Part shown: positions 1-6,276 of the stretch, piece after piece
Layout: every line of letters starts with the position of its first letter
How positions within the stretch are numbered: position 1 is the first letter of the stretch
Assembly (NCBI GenBank): GCA_043811005.1
Contig: JBDRNO010000123.1
Location: 1 to 7,289 of the forward strand
Direction of reading: 5' to 3'
Origin: JBDRNO01 sp043811005
GTDB taxonomy: Bacteria > Bacteroidota > Bacteroidia > NORP154
Length of the DNA: 7,289 nucleotides
Translations under genes and position numbers: made by a program
The notes under the pieces: model-generated
The model's input: the letters and a program-made list of their open reading frames with translations, nothing else
Told to the model about the DNA's origin: nothing
Databases searched by the model: none

Positions 1-2
1 GA

Positions 3-77
3 CATTTGTCTCTACTCCGGATTGCTATTAAAAAGGAACTAAATATTGATTGCAAAGAATTGAAAAAGGTAGCTTAA
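3..77 (+). CDS. 3' end of an unidentified upstream gene (partial)
   Basis: A frame open from the left edge ends at TAA 75-77 and gives 24 residues, beginning HLSLLRIAIKKELN and ending CKELKKVA. The Lys- and Leu-rich, helix-like composition is typical of a real protein C-terminus, and the other two forward frames stop earlier. No start is visible because the gene would begin outside the window. There is too little to name a family; a transposase tail is possible given the transposon ends elsewhere here, but nothing proves it. No clear terminator follows. Coding status is an inference from composition and frame only. Confidence 0.4.
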   Translation, partial: HLSLLRIAIKKELNIDCKELKKVA

Positions 78-133
78 CTATTATGGGAATCGCACAAAAT
101 ATTATTTATTTTAAATCACAACTAAAAAAGGGC

Positions 134-162
134 TTGACTCGGAAATTTTATGAATATATAAA
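134..162 (+). promoter_or_regulatory. Sigma-70-type promoter for the metallophosphoesterase gene
   Basis: TTGACT (134-139) and TATAAA (157-162) are separated by 17 bases; each matches its consensus at five of six positions. Transcription would start near 169, leaving a 5' leader of about 50 bases before the GTG at 221. A second -10-like hexamer, TATACT at 169-174, lacks a matching -35. AT-rich DNA produces such matches by chance, but the spacing and position favour a real promoter. Confidence 0.5.
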
Positions 163-220
163 TTACGGTATACTTTGAAAACTATATATACGATTGCCAA
201 AAAACAAAGGATAATAAACG

Positions 221-1144
221 GTGATAAAAAACAGCTTGCTTATAATTAATATTTTAATCTTTTCTTTCTCCTGTTCTCATGAAGAAGTTGAAAATCTCAA
301 CAATAGTAATGAATTTACTCCTTTCTCATTCGTTGCAATAGCTGATTCTCACATTTCCGGAAATACTGAACATGAAAATAGACTGGAAAATACAATAGAA
401 TGGATAAATGCCAATACAGAAGAAAGAAATATTGCCTTTGTTGTGATCCTGGGTGATATTGCGTGGGGAGAAGAATATCTTCAACGTGCTAAAAATTTAC
501 TCTCAACTCTTGAAATTCCTTATATACCTATAATTGGTGATAATGTTATTCAAGCTGGAAATGAAATCGCTTTTAATAATACCTTTAATGATATATATTT
601 ATATCTTTCGAATATTTATGAAAATTTCAATAAAGCACCTAATCCTGTCTGGAATGATGGGCTACAACAAGATATGTATTTACAAAATTTCTCATTTGAT
701 TTTCAAGGTCTTCACATCATTGGGCTTGATTGGTGTTCCAGAAGGATTGATTCGATTCAGGGAGAATTTGCCAATCTTTATGATTTTAATGGTGCAACTT
801 TTTCTTGGTTTAAATCTGATATTGACTTAGCCCCCAAGGAAAATAGCGAAAATATCATTATGTTTTCCCATCATCCAATGCATTTTTTTATTGGGGCTTT
901 TTCCAGTGAAGACTATAACACCATAGAAAATTATACGGCACAGTATGCTGATTATGTATATGCAAATATGGCTGGACATTACCATAAAAGCTGGCACGAA
1001 ATTCATGAGATTGCTGGTTATGAATTATTTGTTGTTGATGCTGTTTGGAATGAACCAACTAGTCTTGAAATAGTTGATGTTAATCTTATTGATGGCAGTT
1101 TCACTTTTTCTCATGAAATCATCATAATAGCTTATTTAAAGTGA
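221..1144 (+). CDS. Calcineurin-like metallophosphoesterase lipoprotein
   Basis: A 307-residue exported protein of the calcineurin-like metallophosphoesterase fold, whose members hydrolyse phosphomono- or diesters at a two-metal site. In order: a hydrophobic signal segment (residues 5-17) ending in a loose lipobox FSFSC with Cys18; ADSH with Asp42 and His44; LGD with Asp79; GDN at 106-108 where the family normally has GNH(D/E); SHHP with His217 and His218; and GHYH at 252-255. Their order and spacing are right, so the fold is well supported. The GDN variant makes substrate and activity uncertain. The GTG start at 221 is chosen because a TAA lies in frame at 215-217, the signal peptide starts immediately, and AAAGG lies at 206-210. 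It appears monocistronic, with its own promoter upstream and a stem-loop after the stop. Likely an outer-membrane or periplasmic lipoprotein; substrate unknown. Confidence 0.85.
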   Translation: MIKNSLLIINILIFSFSCSHEEVENLNNSNEFTPFSFVAIADSHISGNTEHENRLENTIEWINANTEERNIAFVVILGDIAWGEEYLQRAKNLLSTLEIPYIPIIGDNVIQAGNEIAFNNTFNDIYLYLSNIYENFNKAPNPVWNDGLQQDMYLQNFSFDFQGLHIIGLDWCSRRIDSIQGEFANLYDFNGATFSWFKSDIDLAPKENSENIIMFSHHPMHFFIGAFSSEDYNTIENYTAQYADYVYANMAGHYHKSWHEIHEIAGYELFVVDAVWNEPTSLEIVDVNLIDGSFTFSHEIIIIAYLK

Positions 1145-1168
1145 GACTATAATTATTGTGGTTTCTCC

Positions 1169-1203
1169 ACCTGAATTTCTCCCTTGATATAGAAGTTTCA
1201 GGT
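1169..1203 (+). terminator. Stem-loop after the metallophosphoesterase gene
   Basis: ACCTGAA (1169-1175) pairs with TTCAGGT (1197-1203), and inside a small asymmetric internal loop TTCT (1177-1180) pairs with AGAA (1191-1194). That gives 11 base pairs around a 10-base loop, 24 bases after the stop codon. No T-run follows, so it is not a canonical intrinsic terminator. It could be a Rho-assisted terminator or a 3'-end-stabilising hairpin. The structure is visible in the sequence; the role is inferred. Confidence 0.4.
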
Positions 1204-1513
1204 TCCCATGTCCACTTAAAAGGGTATAGGTTAATACAAAGATAACCCCGAATTTTGCGTTTGGAAATCAATTGTTTCGCTTGCAAAACATTGTCCGACA
1301 AAGCAAGCGAGGTATTTACCAGCAGAAAAGTTTGTATGTTTACATGTCCGCTTTTGCTATCAAGTATTTGTGGACGAAACGATATTCTTCAAAGGCATTA
1401 TTACGGATAATTTAAAGTATTTTTTTGTCCCTGTTGGTGACTATTATTCCCACTGAAAAAAACAAATATGTTTATAACTTATAGATTTCATTCAATTAAT
1501 TATCGGCGTATTC
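1204..1513. other. Long intergenic leader upstream of the sigma-54 promoter
   Basis: No confident gene lies here. An inverted repeat, TCGCTTGC (1277-1284) with GCAAGCGA (1303-1310), encloses a smaller TTGT/ACAA pairing. A weaker pairing joins GTCCGC (1346-1351) and GTGGAC (1370-1375). Because the promoter downstream is sigma-54 type, which requires an upstream enhancer-bound activator, such dyads are candidate activator sites. However, 1277-1310 is about 230 bases from the likely transcription start and no known site was recognised. A forward frame is open from 1235 to 1456 (73 codons) but has no start codon or ribosome binding site. It may be a gene remnant or chance. Confidence 0.4.
1277..1310. 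repeat. 8-bp perfect inverted repeat with nested pairing
   Basis: TCGCTTGC and GCAAGCGA are perfect reverse complements 18 bases apart, and the spacer contains TTGTCCGACAA, which can pair with itself. It is GC-richer than its surroundings. It could be a protein-binding dyad or an RNA hairpin; no T-run follows, so a terminator is unlikely. Confidence 0.5.
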
Positions 1514-1530
1514 TGGCATGGTAGTTGCAA
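1514..1530 (+). promoter_or_regulatory. Sigma-54 (RpoN) -24/-12 promoter
   Basis: TGGCAT (1514-1519), five bases, then TTGCAA (1525-1530). The invariant GG (1515-1516) and GC (1527-1528) are exactly ten bases apart, and the flanking bases match the consensus TGGCAC-N5-TTGCA at all but one position. Transcription would start near 1540, giving a leader of about 24 bases that contains just the ribosome binding site AAGGAG (1551-1556) before the ATG at 1564. It therefore points at the repeat-peptide gene. Known biology of sigma-54 implies tight on/off control by an enhancer-binding ATPase; the activator is not in this window. Confidence 0.85.
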
Positions 1531-1563
1531 TAATTATACTTAACTAAACAAAGGAGAAGTAAA

Positions 1564-1851
1564 ATGGTAAAAAGCATCCAAAACTCAAACGATAATAATA
1601 CAATTTATACATCTGATAATATGTTGCCAGCTTCAGGATCATCTGATGAAGCTTCAGGGTCATCTGATGATATCCATGCCTCGGGATCATCTAATGAAGC
1701 TTCAGGGTCATCTGATAATTTACCTTTAAATAAATCAACACGGTCACTACTGGATACTTCAGATAAAAGCCTGGAAGACCTGCAATTTGAAATACAAGTA
1801 ACAGAGTCTGATTTTTATCAAAAAATATTTTCAAAACCCATTGTAGATTAA
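1564..1851 (+). CDS. Small Ser/Gly/Asp repeat protein under sigma-54 control
   Basis: 95 residues, no recognised family. The N-terminal 22 residues are polar and Asn-rich with no signal peptide. Residues 23-52 are four heptads: ASGSSDE, ASGSSDD, then Ile-His, ASGSSNE, ASGSSDN. The C-terminal part (53-95) is non-repetitive, charged and partly amphipathic, ending KPIVD. There are no cysteines. The ATG at 1564 has a strong AAGGAG at 1551-1556 and a near-perfect sigma-54 promoter, so this is a real, regulated gene despite its size and low complexity. The neighbours are not co-directed in an operon: about 410 bases separate it from the next large gene. Possible roles, all inferred, are a modified-peptide precursor (Ser plus Asp/Glu repeats recall graspetide cores), a secreted peptide exported by an unseen system, or an acidic linker or metal-binding protein. 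No modifying enzyme or transporter is present here. Confidence 0.8.
   Translation: MVKSIQNSNDNNTIYTSDNMLPASGSSDEASGSSDDIHASGSSNEASGSSDNLPLNKSTRSLLDTSDKSLEDLQFEIQVTESDFYQKIFSKPIVD
1630..1719 (+). repeat. Four 21-bp coding repeats in a duplicated pair
   Basis: Units are 1630-1650, 1651-1671, 1678-1698 and 1699-1719, with a 6-base insert between the second and third. Unit 2 and unit 4 differ at one base and units 1 and 3 at three, whereas adjacent units differ more. The history is therefore a two-unit block of 48 bases (1624-1671) tandemly duplicated to 1672-1719. Two of the differences between units 1 and 3 are synonymous. Confidence 0.9.
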
Positions 1852-2105
1852 TTTTATTAAATTGTGTTTTGAACGATATAATTATACTGCACTCTATTAA
1901 GTCGATTGTTTTTATATCTTAATGCCCTGTAGTCGCGCACGCATAACTGCCTTAAATCATTTGGCAATCTATACTTTCGTTATTATTATCTCATTCACTT
2001 TGGTCATAATCTATTTTGGCAAGAGTCATGAATAAACAAAATATTATAGACTGCAAATACTTTTATTGCAACTTTTCTAATATCTACTGTCCTAACTATC
2101 AAGGG
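1852..2105. other. Intergenic region between the repeat peptide and the MITE-like element
   Basis: AT-rich, with no confident gene, no obvious terminator for the repeat-peptide transcript and no RNA gene that I recognise. It holds a possible sigma-70 promoter (1961-1989) and the start of a doubtful small Cys-rich ORF (2028-2132), both listed separately. Confidence 0.5.
1961..1989 (+). promoter_or_regulatory. Possible sigma-70 promoter
   Basis: TTGGCA (1961-1966), 17 bases, TATTAT (1984-1989); five of six consensus matches at each hexamer. It would transcribe the small ORF at 2028 and, through the MITE-like element, the double-propeller gene at 2264. No better promoter was seen for that gene. 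Chance occurrence is plausible in this AT-rich stretch. Confidence 0.35.
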
Positions 2106-2132
2106 GTACCTCTAAAAACTCATTTTTTTTGA
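2028..2132 (+). CDS. Doubtful small Cys-rich ORF running into the MITE-like element
   Basis: An ATG at 2028 opens a 34-residue frame with three closely spaced cysteines, CKYFYCNFSNIYCPNYQ at residues 9-25, resembling a metal-binding or disulfide knuckle. The remaining residues (GVPLKTHFF) and the stop are supplied by the transposon-like repeat that begins at about 2106. It may thus be a gene truncated by insertion rather than an intact one. An in-frame TAA just upstream limits the start, and there is no good ribosome binding site. A promoter-like pair lies at 1961-1989. Chance ORF is a real alternative. Confidence 0.22.
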   Translation: MNKQNIIDCKYFYCNFSNIYCPNYQGVPLKTHFF

Positions 2133-2228
2133 GCTCAAACCGTTTCACGACCTTGTCGTCCTATGTTTCGGCGGGCGGCAAGGTCATCCTCCCGTCACCC
2201 CACAAGAAAAGGGGGTTCTTAGAGGTGC
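2106..2228. mobile_element. MITE-like element with terminal inverted repeats
   Basis: The left end GTACCTCTAAAAAC (2106-2119) and right end GTTCTTAGAGGTGC (2215-2228) are inverted repeats matching at 12 of 14 positions. The 123-base element carries no gene. Its interior is GC-rich against AT-rich flanks and holds a palindrome TTTGAGCTCAAA (2128-2139) and an inverted pair GACCTTG (2149-2155)/CAAGGTC (2179-2185). The same end sequence, 15 of 16 bases identical counting from 2104, occurs in the opposite orientation at 6485-6500, so this is a family-level transposon terminus. No clear target-site duplication was found. It is probably a non-autonomous derivative moved by an IS transposase elsewhere. 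Confidence 0.7.
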
Positions 2229-2263
2229 ATACGAAAAGCTTATGCTAATTCGAAAGGATTTGT

Positions 2264-4735
2264 ATGAAAAATATAAGGAATAGTGTAATATTTTTTTTGA
2301 GTTTTATGATCGTTTTTTGCGCTGATCCCTCAAAACAAGACTACACACATATCACCATTCAAACAACCAATAAAGATATTCCAGATGCATATTTGGAAAA
2401 ATATTATTCATATCAGGTTATGGCTACCGGAAAATGTACCCTTTCCTATAGTTGGGAGGCACTTTCAGGAGAATTACCGTCAGATTTATTTTTAAATGAA
2501 CAAACAGGGATAATTTCCGGACTTATATCTTACGTGCCTGACCAACCGTATAACCTGCGATTAACCGTAACAGACACCTGTTCAGCTAATGACAAATCTT
2601 CTGACTTTGTTGATGTGAACCTTGATGTATTATATATTTCAAAATTGACACGAATAAGCGAACGACTTGATACAATACAAATAGATGTGCCGGGTGATTT
2701 GGGTAATGTTGCAAAAGTAACCGCCGGTGGTCTGCATACCTGTGCTTTGGATGAAATCGGATTATACTGTTGGGGACATAATTACTATGGTCAAACCGAT
2801 ATCCCTGTCTATTTAGGTTCAATAACGAATATTGCTGCTGGAATGCATCACACATGCGCATTAGATGAAAATAGGCCTTACTGCTGGGGAAATAATGATT
2901 ATAATCAACTGGATGTACCTGTCGCTGATTTAGGTTTGGTAACAGATATCACTGCAGCAGGATCTTATACCTGTGCATTGGATGAAAACGGAATTCATTG
3001 CTGGGGAGATAATAAATATGGTCAGACCGATGTACCTTTGGATCTTGGTTCTGTTATTGATATAGCAACTGGACCTAATCATGCTTGTGCATTAGACGAG
3101 AATGGTGTTTACTGCTGGGGGGATAATCATTATGGACAAACAGATGTTCCGATTAATTTAGGTAATGTAACCAGTATTGTTGCTGGTGGAGGGCATACGT
3201 GTGCATTAGATGAAAATGCCGTTCGCTGTTGGGGATATAATGAAAACGGACAAACCGATGTGCCGGATGGTTTGGGAAGTGTCACAAAAATGGCTGCTGG
3301 AACGTATCACACTTGCGCGTTGGAAGAAAATGGTGTTTTTTGTTGGGGATGTAATGAAGACTCGGAAATTCCCACTGATTTAGGTATTGTAGCAGATATC
3401 ACTGCAGGTGCTAATCATACCTGCGCGTTGGATGAAAACGGGGTTCATTGCTGGACGTGTAATGGGGAGATAACAGAGGGAGATTGGAGTAGCTGGCGAG
3501 CAAGCATTTCGGATAATGCGCGATACATTGCATTTTCTACCCTGGCATCCAATCTTGGCCCAATAGATTCTGATGTTGTTGATACCGGCAACAGACAGTA
3601 TGATATTTATTTAAAGGATATGTTAACCGGGAAGATAGAACTAATCAGTAAATCGACTGAAGGAATACAAGGGGGAGAAAGTGACGATGATAGTAATTAT
3701 CCCTCCATTTCTGGTGATGGACGGTACGTTGTATTTGAATCGTTAGCAATGAATTTGGTCCCAAGTGATACGACTGGATCGCCAAACACGGATATATTTA
3801 TCAGAGATCGTCAGGAACAAACGACTATTCGAATTGAAGGACAAGGAGGTGAACCCAATAATGCGTGTCTTTTCCCCTGGATCGGAAATGGAACCTTCGT
3901 TAGTTTTAATTCATGGGCAACTAATATGATAAATGATGAAGAATCAAAATCCTCGTCTGATCCTGTTGAGGATGTTATTTTATATGAGATGGAAACAGGA
4001 AAAGTAAGAAGAATAAGTCAACCTGAAGAAGGGATTATTTATCCTGACAACAATTACAATCACCATTTGACGTTTAATCGTGATGCTACGGTACTTGTAT
4101 TCAAAGCAACTGGTGAGCTGATATCAGAAGATACAAATGGGATTCGGGATATCTATTTGTCAGTCCGTGATGGAGACAATAGTATCTTGGAATGCCTGAC
4201 ATGCTTTACTGAAGCTGATCCTGTTGCAGGAAGCAATGGTAGTGCCGGACCAACAATTACATGGGATGGAAGATATATTGTGTTTATGTCGGATGCAGTT
4301 GGATTTATGGAAAATGATACGAATCATTTACGAGATGTATTTGTTTATGACAGTGTCTTTGATGCATATGACCTTGTTTCTGTATCATCTGAGGGAGAAC
4401 AGGCAAATGCCCCATGCGGCTATGAGTCACCTTCAATATCGCAGGATGGAAGATATGTTGTTTATACAACAGAAGCCTCCAATCTTGTTGATCATGACAC
4501 AAACGAAAAGTATGATGTTTTTGTTTTTGACAGAATAACTAGAAAAACAGAGCGTATCAGTGTTGGCGATAATGGATATCAATCTGTTTTCCCAAGTGTT
4601 TTAGGCACAATTACTCCAGATGGTAGATATATTATGTTTCGATCCGATGATCCTAAAATAACCGGGACAAATACCTCATCCTATCGACGCACCGATTTTT
4701 ATATTACATTAAATCCTCTGTATGAAAAAGAATGA
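2264..4735 (+). CDS. Lipoprotein with Ig-like domain, RCC1 propeller and PD40-type propeller
   Basis: 823 residues, a predicted exported scaffold. The signal segment (residues 7-18) ends at Cys19 with an unusual lipobox (IVFC). Residues about 38-122 look like a putative-Ig (He_PIG) domain (GELPSDLFLNEQTGIISG) with Cys58 and Cys106 placed to pair. Residues 141-402 hold seven RCC1 repeats of 36-39 residues, each with HTCALDEN-type and CWG motifs (first Cys at 160, 198, 237, 275, 313, 351, 387; second Cys nine residues later). Residues 408-823 hold seven PD40/TolB-like units (DGRYVVF-type motifs near 417, 484, 541, 606, 667, 727, 785) with DTNxxxDVFVxD loops. Both sets fit seven-bladed beta-propellers. 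RCC1 and PD40 propellers usually bind proteins or carbohydrate; no catalytic motif was seen. ATG 2264 has AGGA at 2255-2258. Probably co-transcribed with the following lipoprotein. Confidence 0.92.
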   Translation: MKNIRNSVIFFLSFMIVFCADPSKQDYTHITIQTTNKDIPDAYLEKYYSYQVMATGKCTLSYSWEALSGELPSDLFLNEQTGIISGLISYVPDQPYNLRLTVTDTCSANDKSSDFVDVNLDVLYISKLTRISERLDTIQIDVPGDLGNVAKVTAGGLHTCALDEIGLYCWGHNYYGQTDIPVYLGSITNIAAGMHHTCALDENRPYCWGNNDYNQLDVPVADLGLVTDITAAGSYTCALDENGIHCWGDNKYGQTDVPLDLGSVIDIATGPNHACALDENGVYCWGDNHYGQTDVPINLGNVTSIVAGGGHTCALDENAVRCWGYNENGQTDVPDGLGSVTKMAAGTYHTCALEENGVFCWGCNEDSEIPTDLGIVADITAGANHTCALDENGVHCWTCNGEITEGDWSSWRASISDNARYIAFSTLASNLGPIDSDVVDTGNRQYDIYLKDMLTGKIELISKSTEGIQGGESDDDSNYPSISGDGRYVVFESLAMNLVPSDTTGSPNTDIFIRDRQEQTTIRIEGQGGEPNNACLFPWIGNGTFVSFNSWATNMINDEESKSSSDPVEDVILYEMETGKVRRISQPEEGIIYPDNNYNHHLTFNRDATVLVFKATGELISEDTNGIRDIYLSVRDGDNSILECLTCFTEADPVAGSNGSAGPTITWDGRYIVFMSDAVGFMENDTNHLRDVFVYDSVFDAYDLVSVSSEGEQANAPCGYESPSISQDGRYVVYTTEASNLVDHDTNEKYDVFVFDRITRKTERISVGDNGYQSVFPSVLGTITPDGRYIMFRSDDPKITGTNTSSYRRTDFYITLNPLYEKE
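2702..3466 (+). repeat. Seven RCC1 coding repeats
   Basis: Tandem coding repeats of 108-117 bases within the double-propeller gene. All seven retain the Cys-X8-Cys spacing and the Leu-Asp/Glu-Glu core. The units are diverged at the DNA level, so this is an old array under selection rather than a recent expansion. The last unit is shortest and lacks the GQTDVP part, which an isolated DVPGDLG at residues 141-147 before the first unit could supply. Confidence 0.85.
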
Positions 4736-4785
4736 TTTTTTTTCAGAGTAGATTTATTTGTTTTTTTTAGCAAAGAGGATAGTAT

Positions 4786-6276
4786 ATGAACAGATATTTA
4801 TCTAACTTTCTTAGCGTTTTAGCAATACTACTTGTCGTGACTTTGTTAATATTGACATGCTCATGTGGTAGCAAAAATAACAAGAGCGATGTTGGTTACA
4901 GATGGGACGCACCGGTGATTCTTAGTACCAATAGAAGCGGAAATGCCATACGTCCATATATTGACATTGATAAAAGCGGAAATGCACTTGCTGTATGGCA
5001 ACAAAGCGACAATGGAACAAACAATATATACGCAAACTATTACACCCAAGAAACTGGATGGCAGGGCGCAAAAAGAATAGAAAATTTTGATACACGCAAT
5101 GGACAAAATCCCAAATTTACCTTTAATAATTCAGGGGAAGGTACCGCTATCTGGTCTCAGTTCACTGGAACTGACGGTAACAATATTGTAATTAATGACT
5201 TTAGTGTAGAAGATGGTTTTGTACCTGAAAATGCCACAAGAATTGACACCGTTCCAAACAGTGCGACCACAATAAGAGGAAATCCGGCGGAAATTTTTTA
5301 TCATGGAGACAGAAGAATTGCTGTATGGAATCAGTATGACTATGTAGATGCAGGCAACTTTCAGGCAAACACCCCCCTTATTTTTAGCGCAATTGAGTCT
5401 ACTGAAGGTATGTGGGGTGATTCAATGATAGTTAATGAATACACGTCATATGATGAAAATACGGTCGTTAATGCCGGATTTCTTGATGTAGCAATAAGTG
5501 AAACATCTTCTGTTTGCGCAACATGGACGGAATTCAGGATGAATGATTTTGGGACAGGCACAGTTGTTATTGCCCGTTATGATGAGGATTATGGATGGAA
5601 TGACTGGACATACCTTACTGATTATAATACTCATGGGAGTGCTGCCCAGAAAAAAATAGAATATATTGACGATGAATATGCCATTCTTGTGTGGCAGGAC
5701 TTTTTCGGAAGCAACCTTTTTTATTCATTATATGATCACAGTACAGATATTTGGTCAAATCCCATATCAATTAAACCCGGTACTGCAACAAATACTGCAA
5801 CAAATCCTGAAATTGCCAAAGACGGCTTTGGCAATATAATGGTAATATGGACATATCGGTCTGATGATTATTCTTACGTCCCGCAAACCCGATCATACCT
5901 TTTAAGCAATAACAGTTGGGAGGAACCAGATATTCATCTTGAGGAAGAAACCAGCTCAGTAAGACCATATATAGCAATGGATGGTGAGGGAAATGCACTA
6001 GCATCATGGGGGCAGACAGTTGCACCATATTCTTCTGACCCTGATTTTAATTATGCACGACAGCTTTATTCCAGAGTTTATAACAATAATTCAGGTTGGC
6101 AACAGGTTACAAATCATGACCAGGGGAACAATGCTGAAATCTTTGATAGCTATTTAGCTGATGATACAGCAAATTCCATGGCGAAATTTGATTCAGAAGG
6201 AAATGCCATGCTTATATGGACTGTTTGGGATGGTGAATTGATAAAAATATATGCACAAAGATTAATCAAAAACTAA
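4786..6276 (+). CDS. Lipoprotein with eight W-centred repeats, probable eight-bladed propeller
   Basis: 496 residues. A long hydrophobic signal (8-24) ends in TCSC, making Cys27 the likely lipidated residue. The rest is eight diverged repeats of roughly 52-70 residues, each with a core like DKSGNALAVWQQ; the core Trp is at 71, 123, 181, 247, 303, 355, 408 and 478. A second strand, usually xGW-x3-6, ends most units. Such BNR/Asp-box-like sheets normally form beta-propellers. The N-terminal YRWDAPVILS (38-47) resembles that second strand, and the last unit lacks one, so N- and C-termini would close the ring. No sialidase or other catalytic motif was recognised; a binding or surface-layer role is an inference. 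The ATG at 4786 has AGAGGA at 4774-4779. Only 50 bases with T-rich tracts and no hairpin separate it from the preceding lipoprotein gene, so an operon is likely. Confidence 0.88.
   Translation: MNRYLSNFLSVLAILLVVTLLILTCSCGSKNNKSDVGYRWDAPVILSTNRSGNAIRPYIDIDKSGNALAVWQQSDNGTNNIYANYYTQETGWQGAKRIENFDTRNGQNPKFTFNNSGEGTAIWSQFTGTDGNNIVINDFSVEDGFVPENATRIDTVPNSATTIRGNPAEIFYHGDRRIAVWNQYDYVDAGNFQANTPLIFSAIESTEGMWGDSMIVNEYTSYDENTVVNAGFLDVAISETSSVCATWTEFRMNDFGTGTVVIARYDEDYGWNDWTYLTDYNTHGSAAQKKIEYIDDEYAILVWQDFFGSNLFYSLYDHSTDIWSNPISIKPGTATNTATNPEIAKDGFGNIMVIWTYRSDDYSYVPQTRSYLLSNNSWEEPDIHLEEETSSVRPYIAMDGEGNALASWGQTVAPYSSDPDFNYARQLYSRVYNNNSGWQQVTNHDQGNNAEIFDSYLADDTANSMAKFDSEGNAMLIWTVWDGELIKIYAQRLIKN

Noticed and set aside
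1235..1456. 73-codon forward frame in the intergenic gap
   Set aside because: It has no ATG, GTG or TTG near its beginning and no ribosome binding site; in AT-rich DNA such a length can arise by chance. It is mentioned only as a possible remnant.
1630..1719. CRISPR-like array
   Set aside because: The repeats are coding, contiguous 21-base units without unique spacers and lie inside a regulated ORF.
2123..2139. T8 tract plus TTTGAGCTCAAA as a terminator
   Set aside because: The T-run precedes rather than follows the palindrome on the plus strand, and both belong to the MITE-like element.
2586..2861. Minus-strand open frame of 91 codons
   Set aside because: It lies fully within the double-propeller gene, has no ribosome binding site and has a composition typical of an antisense shadow.
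4224..4538. Plus-strand 104-codon frame with many Met and Leu
   Set aside because: It is an alternate frame over PD40 repeats whose repetition keeps it open; the in-frame gene there has clear domain structure.
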